From SAR202 cluster bacterium (GTDB taxonomy: Bacteria; Chloroflexota; Dehalococcoidia; Lucifugimonadales; Lucifugimonadaceae): DNA of 64,000 nt. The DNA is taken from positions 62,001 through 126,000 of the forward strand of contig VFGZ01000026.1 of assembly GCA_009392215.1 (NCBI GenBank), given 5' to 3'. A program made the translations under genes and the position numbers. The notes under the pieces were generated by a model, which saw only the letters and a program-made list of their open reading frames with translations, made no database searches and was not told where the DNA came from. Shown one piece after another: positions 54,404-62,637 of the stretch. Position 1 is the stretch's first letter. The number at the start of each line of letters is the position of its first letter.

Positions 54404-55849
54404 TTAAGCCCTTTGAAATTCAGGAGTCGCACCTATCACCTTTAGTACGCTTGCAACTTTTTCACGATCTGAGTTGCCATTTGATGTTGAACTGCCGTTT
54501 TGATCCAGTTGTGTTTTTGTGAAAGCAACCAACGCTGACCGTGTTCTCTCGGAAACCTGGTCAATGCATAGTTCGCTTAGTGCATCTTCGACCACGTCTT
54601 CTGCAATTAATCCACTTTCATTGTTATTGGAAACAATGTGGTCAACTATTGTCTGGACACCCGGGCTGCTGAGGTTTCCGAGTCGCTCCGATGCGAAATT
54701 TACCCTTTCGACAAGTGCCCCTGAATCGATCCATTCTGTACCCCAGTGCCAACCTTCAACTGAAGGTGGGTTTAAAAGCCATTGGCCCATATACGTGGCT
54801 TGAAGATGGGTGGGATTCATTTCGTTTTTGGGTCGTTCAAATTCTTCGGTAAGTTTTAAAACCCCTGCCATTAATTCAGCTGGGCTTTTTACTCGCTGAT
54901 ACCGCGCTTCTTCAGCTTTGAAAAAATCTGAATTGAACAAAAACCTGAGCATTTCCGCAATGTCATATCCAGATTCGAAATAAACTTTAGATAGGGCGTC
55001 TATAGCATCTGGGTCTCTTGGTGGTTTATATGGCCATTCTGGGACTGGGGCTTCGTCTGCAACGAAGAAGCTGTACATGTGGCGTGAAAGAAAAGCTGCT
55101 GTTGCTGGCTCCTTGCAAATGATGTCTACAATGTCCTCTCCGTTTAGATTTCCTTTGTGACCGAGAAATTCCTTTTCGCCGTTGTCGTGGTCGTCTTCCT
55201 TGTATTCGAAATGGAATGAGAGGCGACCATATGGCCAGACGGAATCGCGCATACACTTTAGAGTCATGTACTCGGTATTGCCGATCGTCCAGCCAGTAAA
55301 AGCCCGGGCAGCTTCCTTGACGTCTTTTTCACTGTAATTGCCAACGCCCATTGAGAAGAGTTCAAGAAGTTCACGTCCGTAATTCTCGTTTACAGAGCCA
55401 TTGTGATTTTCAGAATTGTCAAGCCACACAATCATTGCCGGGTCTTTTGACAGTTCAATCAGTAGATTTTTAAAGCTGCCCATGCCGTGTCTTTCGAACA
55501 TTCGGATTTGATCGTGCAGGACCTTGCCATTTGCTAGTTTTGAATATCCAGTTGCAAAGATCCCATGCCACATGAGGCCGACTTTTTCTCGAAGCGGTGC
55601 ATCAGTGGACACCATGCGATACATCCAGTTTGCTCCAGGCGACTGGTTGCCCATCATTCCTGAGTATTCAGGGTGGTACCGGCGTATGAGATTGTCACTG
55701 AGTCGATTTGGGTTTTCAGTGGCCTTGAAAAGTTCTTCAACAGAATTCTCGTACCCCTGAGCTTCCATCTCATTAAGTCTTTTCCTAGTCGCACCGAATC
55801 CCGCCCTGCGCATCAGGTGGGCCATTAGGTTGACGTCTTTATCACTCAT
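54404..55849 (-). CDS. DUF1800 family protein
   Basis: A 481-residue protein with the DUF1800 features HLMRRAGFGATRKRL near the start, MWHGIFATGYSKL, NYGRELLELFSMGVGNYSEKDVKEAARAFTGW (read in two parts) and VEGWHWGTEWI. The biochemical role of the family is unknown; it nearly always pairs with DUF1501, as here, three bases downstream of it. Unlike most members it shows no N-terminal export signal. Confidence 0.9.
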   Translation of the reverse strand: MSDKDVNLMAHLMRRAGFGATRKRLNEMEAQGYENSVEELFKATENPNRLSDNLIRRYHPEYSGMMGNQSPGANWMYRMVSTDAPLREKVGLMWHGIFATGYSKLANGKVLHDQIRMFERHGMGSFKNLLIELSKDPAMIVWLDNSENHNGSVNENYGRELLELFSMGVGNYSEKDVKEAARAFTGWTIGNTEYMTLKCMRDSVWPYGRLSFHFEYKEDDHDNGEKEFLGHKGNLNGEDIVDIICKEPATAAFLSRHMYSFFVADEAPVPEWPYKPPRDPDAIDALSKVYFESGYDIAEMLRFLFNSDFFKAEEARYQRVKSPAELMAGVLKLTEEFERPKNEMNPTHLQATYMGQWLLNPPSVEGWHWGTEWIDSGALVERVNFASERLGNLSSPGVQTIVDHIVSNNNESGLIAEDVVEDALSELCIDQVSERTRSALVAFTKTQLDQNGSSTSNGNSDREKVASVLKVIGATPEFQRA

Positions 55850-55852
55850 AAT

Positions 55853-56989
55853 TTACCGCCTGAATAGATCGAACTGCTCGTAGTTGTCGTTAAGGATTGT
55901 CGACGAATCGAGACCCATCCATTGATCGAGTAGTGTGGCGTAAAGGCCTCGGAAGTCATTGTTGAATTTCATATCGCCCTGCACCTGCTCACTTAATTCT
56001 AGTGATGGATATTCACCGTAAAAACCACCCTTGACCGCATTACCGATGACGAATGACACGCCGCCTGATCCGTGATCCGTACCGCTTCCGTTATCCTGGA
56101 TACGGCGCCCGAACTCAGAGAAAATCATGATCACGGCGTCGTCTCCACGACCATGCTCTTCCAGATCAGCCATGAAGTCGTTCACGGCAGTTGATAGTTC
56201 GTGCCATAATTGGGCATGGTTCTCAAGCTCACCCGCGTGGGTGTCATAACCGGCATGCTGAGTGTAAAACACACGTGTTCCCAAATCAGCGAGTAGTACT
56301 TGTGATATGTCCCGCATGTTCTGTGCAATCGGAACATCTGCTTCGAACTCGATTGTCGACGAGTATGCCTCAGGAGCAGCTCGTAAGATGTCGGCTCCAA
56401 GATACGCTCCCATACCGGTTTCACTGATTGCCTGCAGGACTGAATCCCGGGAATCATCAGGCCCATACATCCGGGCAAATACGTCAACTGCCAGATCCCG
56501 AGTGGCGCGATCTGCTATATCCGGCATCAGGCCGTATGTCTCAAGATTGCCAACTGATGCTACGGGTACACCTTTGCAATGGAGGGCTCTCGGTAGTCCT
56601 CGGCCGAAGTTAATGCCCGTGATAACGTTTTGCCCGGCAGGATCTAACTCTCTAATTGTGCGCCCCAACCAACCGCTATCAGCAATGTGATCCGATTCAG
56701 CCGTGTGCCAGATATCCATCGATCGGAAGTGAGATCTATTGGGTTTTGGGTATCCGATTCCATTGATAATTGCCATTTTGCCGGCGTCCCAAAGAATCTT
56801 CATAGGACCCATGCTTGGGTTGAGACCCAATGTGCCGTTTAGGTCGATCACATTTTCTTCGGTGAGGTGTATGGTTTTTCTTGAATCGTGGTAGATGCCG
56901 TTGGTATACGGTACCACCGTGTTCATCGCGTCATTTCCGCCAGACAACTGGATCACTACTAGTGAGGGCTTGCGTGATGCGGTCACCAT
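55853..56989 (-). CDS. DUF1501 family protein
   Basis: A 378-residue protein of the DUF1501 (sulfatase-like alkaline-phosphatase-fold) family. Visible blocks: VIQLSGGNDAMNTVVPY at the start, NRSHFRSMDIWHTA, GYDTHAGELENHAQLWHELS, SEFGRRIQDNGSGTDHGSGG. Most relatives carry a Tat signal; here the domain begins within ten residues of the only plausible start, so no export signal is seen. First gene of an operon with DUF1800 and an NHL propeller. Confidence 0.9.
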   Translation of the reverse strand: MVTASRKPSLVVIQLSGGNDAMNTVVPYTNGIYHDSRKTIHLTEENVIDLNGTLGLNPSMGPMKILWDAGKMAIINGIGYPKPNRSHFRSMDIWHTAESDHIADSGWLGRTIRELDPAGQNVITGINFGRGLPRALHCKGVPVASVGNLETYGLMPDIADRATRDLAVDVFARMYGPDDSRDSVLQAISETGMGAYLGADILRAAPEAYSSTIEFEADVPIAQNMRDISQVLLADLGTRVFYTQHAGYDTHAGELENHAQLWHELSTAVNDFMADLEEHGRGDDAVIMIFSEFGRRIQDNGSGTDHGSGGVSFVIGNAVKGGFYGEYPSLELSEQVQGDMKFNNDFRGLYATLLDQWMGLDSSTILNDNYEQFDLFRR

Positions 56990-57371
56990 TTTTCATGTTC
57001 CTTCACAAATATCACATTGGTTTGTATGTGGCATGTTACCAACGATGGCGTCGCAAAAGAAGTATGCGATGAGTGGAGTAGACGAGTCTTTGATTTGACG
57101 AGATACGCGATTCTTGTCGTTGACTTAGTCTTCGCGGACCTGATCCTAGGTCAGACGTGTCGATAAGCACATATACGAATTTATCAAGTGTCAGGAAATA
57201 CACCTATTTACCGCGATGAATTTCTTTGATTTTGAAAAGCCGCGAGCTTTTGCTGACAAGAATACCTAGTTACCCAAGTCTTAGACACAGAATCAGATAG
57301 ATCTACAGACAGCGTCCTATTGGCACTCTTTTAAAGGGCAGTATCAGCGATTTCCTAGACTATTTGGGTGA
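56990..57371. other. Intergenic region before the DUF1501 operon
   Basis: A 382-base gap between the DUF1501 start and the end of the dioxygenase-like gene, both minus-strand. No supported gene, RNA or clear terminator is seen; the promoter of the DUF1501 operon should lie here but no convincing -35/-10 pair was found. A weak dyad GACCT-N6-AGGTC lies near 57140-57155. Confidence 0.5.
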
Positions 57372-58487
57372 CTACATTTCGCAGTCAGGATGTCCATCTT
57401 CCCAACGACTGAAAGGAATTTCATCTGTACCCGCCTGGTTGATTCTCGCCATACGGGTTCGGGTATCCGACCACATCTGATGCCATTTAACTGGATCTCT
57501 GAGTTCGCTGTCAGGGTTTGTTCGACTCCGTGCTACGAAACCGGGGAAGGCCTTACGACCTGTGTTCTGTCCAGTTGGGTTGTATCTCAGATCGAAGCTC
57601 CACCTGATGTTGTCACCGACGTTTGGTAACGATCCATGAACCAATTGTCGATGAAGGAATACAACATCGCCTCTGCGAGTGGGCAAGGGGACTGCTTCAT
57701 CGTTTTCGAATAATCGCTCTGGGATTTGGCGTCCTTTAAATTCTGGCCCATTTCCTTCATAGTCGTTGCAATGGGTTAGTAGGCCATCTCGATGACTGCC
57801 AGGCACCACCCGAAGGGGGCCAGACTCGACGGGTGTATCGGTCAGTGAAAACCACGTCGTAATCATGTTGGTTTCGTCTGCCTCTTCAGTCACGACACCA
57901 TGATCCTGATGCCACACCGTGGCTCCAATAACTGGCATTCCTAGATCGTCAGTTGGCAGGTGCTTTTCGGGTGGTTTAATTCGGACATGTTGCACCGGGT
58001 TGGAGTAAATTTCAGGTCCGATTAGTTGTTCTACGCGATCCAAAAGCTTTTCGTTGGTGAATGCATTAAAAACTGCTGGGCCCGCCCAGAAGGGAGTGTC
58101 TTCTTTGACATCTTGGAAAGGCAGTGAGAAGTCGAAGTACTGGTTATGTGCTTGACCAGTTTCTTGATAGATTTTTATCAGTCTTTCATCGAATGATAAT
58201 GATTCAAATTTGGAACTGATCTTCCCCGTTTCATAGAGTTCGGAAGCGAGCCTATCTAATACGCCATGGTACTCGTTTATGATTGGGTCAAGAACAGTTT
58301 CAGGATCAAGTACGCCTTCAGCTATTACAAACCCGTTTTCAAGAAATTCTTCTGTAAAGGTTTTACTAGCAGTGACCACGGTATTCAACTCCAGATTAAA
58401 CAGTTGTTTGTTACGATCGCACGATAATATAACGAATTCATGCGCTATGTCGTTAAGATTTTGCGACAATTGAGAATTAACAGCCAC
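57372..58487 (-). CDS. Phytanoyl-CoA dioxygenase (PhyH) family protein
   Basis: Iron- and 2-oxoglutarate-dependent oxygenase. The facial triad is visible: His and Asp in TVWHQDHG and the distal His in HRQLVHGSLP, with the 2-oxoglutarate-binding Arg nearby in RWSFDLRYNPTG. ENGFVIAEGVLDPE marks the domain start at about residue 50. The 371-residue length is normal; the start is GTG. The substrate is unknown. It is a lone minus-strand gene divergent from the propeller gene at 58.6 kb. Confidence 0.9.
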   Translation of the reverse strand: MAVNSQLSQNLNDIAHEFVILSCDRNKQLFNLELNTVVTASKTFTEEFLENGFVIAEGVLDPETVLDPIINEYHGVLDRLASELYETGKISSKFESLSFDERLIKIYQETGQAHNQYFDFSLPFQDVKEDTPFWAGPAVFNAFTNEKLLDRVEQLIGPEIYSNPVQHVRIKPPEKHLPTDDLGMPVIGATVWHQDHGVVTEEADETNMITTWFSLTDTPVESGPLRVVPGSHRDGLLTHCNDYEGNGPEFKGRQIPERLFENDEAVPLPTRRGDVVFLHRQLVHGSLPNVGDNIRWSFDLRYNPTGQNTGRKAFPGFVARSRTNPDSELRDPVKWHQMWSDTRTRMARINQAGTDEIPFSRWEDGHPDCEM

Positions 58488-58641
58488 AATGTTTGGGATA
58501 AGTGAATAGCATAGGTTGGCGTTAGATCTTTTTGTGAAGAGAATTTTATTTCGTGCGATTTGAGGCTCCCAATTGGTTTAGGATCAGTGGGTACAGCAAA
58601 TGGCTATCTGATGCGGAACGGCTTTGCCAGAGGAGAAAGCT

Positions 58642-59673
58642 TTGAAAATTGGAACCCCACCTTTTGAATACGATTGGTTATCTGATTGGGCAGCGATTCC
58701 TGATTCGGATTCCGCAGAATTCGGATGGGCCCATCATGGTATGGCTGTTACGCAAACTGGGGAAATAATAGGGGTACATCCTGCGAATCCCACTATTTTA
58801 GTGTTTAGCCCATCAGGAGATTTGCAGCGTTCCTTTACCGTTCCAGTACGAGAAGGGCATCAGTTGGCTTTGTCAACGGATAATGGAGAGCAGTGTTTGT
58901 GGATTGCGGACCCAGGGAGAAAGAATCTTAAGTCCAGCGGATATGACCCTGTGCCTGGTGAAAGAGGAGGCCAGGTACTGTGCGTCTCTTTGAATGGGGA
59001 GGTTAAGAGAACTATTGCCACACCAGATCATCCCGTATATGAGCATGGCAATTTTGCGCCTACCTCTATGACTGTTTTTGACACTGGTTCTGGCGGTAAT
59101 GGAGACCTTTGGGTGGCTGACGGTTATGGTGAGAGTTTTGTGCACAGATTCGATTCAAGTGGAAATCTACTTGGGTCGATCAATGGTGATGAGGGCGCCG
59201 CGGGTCGCTTTGACTGCCCTCACGGAGTTTGGGTTGACTACCGCAAGGCCGATCCTGAACTATACGTGGCCGATCGTGCAAATAGGCGGGTACAAGTTTA
59301 TGACCTAGAAGGTGTTCACAAGCGCGTATTTGGTGAACAAGTACTGACAAGCCCTAGCGCGTTCGCTGTCGATGGACAATACATGATTGTTGCAGAGTTA
59401 CGAGCACGGCTTGCTATGTTTGATCTCGACGACAACTTTGTTACATATATAGGTGAGAATGAGTCAATATCAAGGGTCGAACGTAATAGCCCCGGCGACA
59501 TTCCTGGTTGGCCAAACAATCTTGATGATAATGGTAACCCCGTACGAAGCCGAGTCTTACAACCTGGAAAATTCAACAGCCCTCATGGCATAGCAATTGA
59601 TAATGATGGGAATATATATTCCGGAGAGTGGCTGATAGGCGGTCGCTATACAAAGCTGGCGAAATCGCGTTAA
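58642..59673 (+). CDS. Six-bladed beta-propeller protein
   Basis: A 343-residue NHL-like propeller, resembling peptidyl-alpha-hydroxyglycine-lyase-type propellers in sequence style. Blades include HHGMAVTQTGEIIGVHP, CLWIADPGRKN, GDLWVADGYGESFVHRFD, LYVADRANRRVQVYD and GIAIDNDGNIYSGEW. TTG at 58642 is preferred, six bases after AGAGGAG (58629-58635); a TTG at 58624 would add six residues. No export signal. It is one of three propeller genes in the window, and the three are not recent copies. Confidence 0.78.
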   Translation: MKIGTPPFEYDWLSDWAAIPDSDSAEFGWAHHGMAVTQTGEIIGVHPANPTILVFSPSGDLQRSFTVPVREGHQLALSTDNGEQCLWIADPGRKNLKSSGYDPVPGERGGQVLCVSLNGEVKRTIATPDHPVYEHGNFAPTSMTVFDTGSGGNGDLWVADGYGESFVHRFDSSGNLLGSINGDEGAAGRFDCPHGVWVDYRKADPELYVADRANRRVQVYDLEGVHKRVFGEQVLTSPSAFAVDGQYMIVAELRARLAMFDLDDNFVTYIGENESISRVERNSPGDIPGWPNNLDDNGNPVRSRVLQPGKFNSPHGIAIDNDGNIYSGEWLIGGRYTKLAKSR

Positions 59674-59737
59674 ACCGCTACAACCTTAACCAGGATCAGA
59701 GTAAGGTCGCGGCACATGTACTGACCATGCAAGTGCG

Positions 59738-60889
59738 TTATGGATGCAGGATAACTTTTGTATAGCCGTCTTCGCGGCGATCAAATTTTTGGTATGCAGC
59801 TGGAGCTTCATCTAAAGAGATCTCATGGGAAACGACGAAGCTCGGCTTTGCACGATCAGCGATAATCAGGTCCCTTAGATGCGCGTTGTATTGTTTGACG
59901 TTACATTGTCCGGTTCCTAAACGAAGACCTTTTTCAAAAAGTTGTCCGAAATTGATTGCTAGCGCACCATGTTTTGCACGCTCATCGACACCGCCGGGAT
60001 CTGATGGAACGTAAAGCCCAGGTATTCCCAGAGCTCCGGTAGGGTTAACCACATCGATTAATTGATTTAGCACGATGTTGGGAACTTCGTCCTGTTCACC
60101 ACCGGCGGCTGATGATCCTGCCGATGTGGCCTGGTAACCGACCGCGTCAATTCCTTTGTCTACGCCATCACCGTCCAGATGAGACTTGATTTGATCTACA
60201 GGATTTGAGTCATCGTAATTGATAGGAATTGCTCCTATTTCGGCCGCTTTATCTAGACGCTCTTGGACATGGTCTACTGAAAAAACTATGGATGCCCCGC
60301 GTAAAATGGCGCTGTAAGCTGCCATTAATCCTACCGGACCTGCCCCGAATACTGCGACTCTTTCGCCGGGGGTAACTCCTGCCAATTCTGTACCGTGGTA
60401 ACCGGTGGGGAAGATATCGGCCAGCAGTGCGAAATCTGCTTCATAATCAGTGCCTTCGGGTAATTGGAGACAATTGAAATCCGCAAACGGGACCTGCATT
60501 AGTTCTGCTTGACCGCCGACCCATGGTCCCATGGAAACGTATCCATAGGCTCCACCTGCGAAACCGGGGTTGACCGTCGTGCAAAAACCGGTGTAACCGC
60601 CAAGGCAGTTTTTGCAGAAGCCGCATGCGACATTGAATGGCATGACAACGCGATCACCAACTTTTCGGTCTTTTACAGCAGATCCTATCTCGACTATAAC
60701 ACCCATATTTTCATGCCCAAATACAATTCCAGGCTCTGCGGCGGTTCGGCCTTCGTACATATGCAGATCCGATCCGCATATGCATGAAGATGTGATTTTT
60801 ACAATTGCATCGTTAGGATGGCCGATTTGAGGGTCGGGTACTGTTTCTACTGCAACTTCAAATGGTTTTTTGTATACAACCGCTTTCAA
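59738..60889 (-). CDS. Zinc-dependent alcohol dehydrogenase, formaldehyde-dehydrogenase-like
   Basis: Medium-chain dehydrogenase similar to glutathione-independent formaldehyde dehydrogenase. Catalytic zinc ligands are in CICGSDLHMYEGR and GHENMG; the structural zinc site is CGFCKNCLGGYTGFC; GAGPVGLMAAYSA is the NAD-binding loop. The insertion region around residues 255-300 (SAAGGEQDEVPNIVLNQLID) also fits the formaldehyde dehydrogenase subgroup. The 383-residue length is normal. It converges on the propeller gene. Confidence 0.88.
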   Translation of the reverse strand: MKAVVYKKPFEVAVETVPDPQIGHPNDAIVKITSSCICGSDLHMYEGRTAAEPGIVFGHENMGVIVEIGSAVKDRKVGDRVVMPFNVACGFCKNCLGGYTGFCTTVNPGFAGGAYGYVSMGPWVGGQAELMQVPFADFNCLQLPEGTDYEADFALLADIFPTGYHGTELAGVTPGERVAVFGAGPVGLMAAYSAILRGASIVFSVDHVQERLDKAAEIGAIPINYDDSNPVDQIKSHLDGDGVDKGIDAVGYQATSAGSSAAGGEQDEVPNIVLNQLIDVVNPTGALGIPGLYVPSDPGGVDERAKHGALAINFGQLFEKGLRLGTGQCNVKQYNAHLRDLIIADRAKPSFVVSHEISLDEAPAAYQKFDRREDGYTKVILHP

Positions 60890-61128
60890 TGCAATGTCCT
60901 TTTATGTATTTACGTTTTGTTCAACCTGTTGGAAACCGGGTCACGATATTCGAATGTTTATCTCTGCTTGCCGTTGTATATCACAAAGCATTGGGCTATC
61001 TAATCAAAAACTACCCCGTGTGGACCTAATTTCGTTGTCCCTTGAGGATTTTTCTTGTAAACCGGATATTGTGGCACGGTATCTGTTTGCGCCGTTGACA
61101 ATGCAAGGGGTTCCGACCAATTGAACTC

Positions 61129-61518
61129 TTATTTAGGCCACTGGATCAGTTCGACTCGTACATTGTCGGGAGCGCTAACCCAGCAAAATTGAGTGCCGTC
61201 GGGTAATTTATTTGGACCATCGACCAGAGGAGCACCTAGTTTTGCAAGACGTTTAAGTTCATCATCGATGTTTTCTACATCGAATCCAAAGTGTTCCAGG
61301 CCTAAGTTCGGACCTGAGTCACTTGTAGGTAGGACCTGACCGTCTAAAGGTCCAGATATATTTACTGGAATGCCGTTACCCGACCTGCATTTGATGAATC
61401 GGTCGCCTGTTTCCCGTGTCGAGTCGTCCACTATCTCGAATCCAAACGTTTCAACCCACCATTTTGCTGTTTTCTCTGGGTCGTTGGATTTTAAATGGAT
61501 GTGATTGAGGTTATACAT
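61129..61518 (-). CDS. VOC-family (glyoxalase-fold) protein
   Basis: A 129-residue single VOC domain of two beta-alpha-beta-beta-beta modules. Likely metal ligands are His in LNHIHLKSND, His in LGLEHFGFDVEN and Glu in NVRVELIQW, the usual His/His/Glu set, so it is probably a metal-dependent lyase, isomerase or dioxygenase rather than a resistance binder. Last gene of a minus-strand cluster with the UxuA-like and ceramidase-like genes, 77 bases apart. Confidence 0.85.
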   Translation of the reverse strand: MYNLNHIHLKSNDPEKTAKWWVETFGFEIVDDSTRETGDRFIKCRSGNGIPVNISGPLDGQVLPTSDSGPNLGLEHFGFDVENIDDELKRLAKLGAPLVDGPNKLPDGTQFCWVSAPDNVRVELIQWPK

Positions 61519-61595
61519 CGTCGACTCTCTTGTTTGGTTGTTAATTGTGTAAAGCGGATACTATCTTTTTGATTCATCGAACGTAAAGAAGCGGA

Positions 61596-62612
61596 TTACG
61601 CCCGTAGTGCTGCTTTCAAAGAAGCTCTAGCGTAACCGACTGTGTATGCCAAACCGGCGTATCCCTCACTGGATTGTTTGGGCTTGAACTCTTCGTCGTG
61701 ATCAATGATCGGCGGATGTTCTGGGTAGACCATTCGTGGGTAGGATTGTCTGACCAATTCTTCCATTACGGCCTGCATATCAACTTGACCTTCGTCTAAA
61801 AACACCTCGGTATATTTTTGTCCCGGTATTTGAGTAATCACGTTGCGCCAGTGCACGTGGTTTATCCGATCTATCTCACCGAAATATCGTGCTGTCTCTA
61901 CAGGATCTTCACCTAGCTCGCGAGTGACCCCGCAATCAAAAGTTATTCCATTTGAAGGGCTGTCAATGATGTTTACCAGATTCTTCCAGCCAGCAACGCT
62001 GCCCATAATTTGTTCGGATCCTCTACTGATTGGTACCGGTGGATCATTGGGATGCAACGCGAACCGAACACCGTTTTCCGATGCGACTGGTATTACAGCT
62101 TCGAGGAAGTATGTGATGTTGTCCCACATCGCACTTGCTGTGTGGGCGCCCTCCTCCGGCAGTGGTGGTAAACCTTCGACCATTTGATAATCGAATGCCC
62201 GATACTTAGCTCCGCCACGACCTTCTTCGAGATAGTAACCTTCGGTAGCTCGATGGGCGTACCAGTTATATTCGATCACTGGTATACCTAATATTGCTGC
62301 AACTTTGACGGATTGTATTACCGCCTCGATTTCCTCGTCTCTGCCAGGGCGACCGTAGATGGTATTTGGGAACCCAGTGATCATCCTAGCTCCCATCCTC
62401 ATGCCATGTGAATTAAGGGCCAGGATTTCGGATCTAAGCGATTTTTCCGTCCATGGGAGGTGCTTATCAAGTCCAAAGTTTGTATTTGGGCTCGGAATGC
62501 CGCCACTAGAGTGGACCGTGGTTATTCCCAACTGGCGCACACGCCTGAGGGTTGAATCATCGAAATTACTTATTGATATTCCGATTTTTGGTCCATCAGA
62601 AGTGTCGGTCAT
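61596..62612 (-). CDS. Mannonate-dehydratase-like TIM-barrel protein
   Basis: A 338-residue TIM barrel similar to UxuA mannonate dehydratase and sugar-phosphate isomerases. IEYNWYAHRATEGYY, RFALHPNDPPVP, GITFDCGVTRELGED and INHVHWRNVI carry the likely metal-binding His, Asp and Cys residues. It is shorter than classical UxuA and the catalytic assignment is uncertain, so dehydratase or isomerase action on a sugar acid is inference. It lies 25 bases after the ceramidase-like gene. Confidence 0.8.
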   Translation of the reverse strand: MTDTSDGPKIGISISNFDDSTLRRVRQLGITTVHSSGGIPSPNTNFGLDKHLPWTEKSLRSEILALNSHGMRMGARMITGFPNTIYGRPGRDEEIEAVIQSVKVAAILGIPVIEYNWYAHRATEGYYLEEGRGGAKYRAFDYQMVEGLPPLPEEGAHTASAMWDNITYFLEAVIPVASENGVRFALHPNDPPVPISRGSEQIMGSVAGWKNLVNIIDSPSNGITFDCGVTRELGEDPVETARYFGEIDRINHVHWRNVITQIPGQKYTEVFLDEGQVDMQAVMEELVRQSYPRMVYPEHPPIIDHDEEFKPKQSSEGYAGLAYTVGYARASLKAALRA

Positions 62613-62637
62613 AGTTTGATTAGGACTCCTAAGTGTG

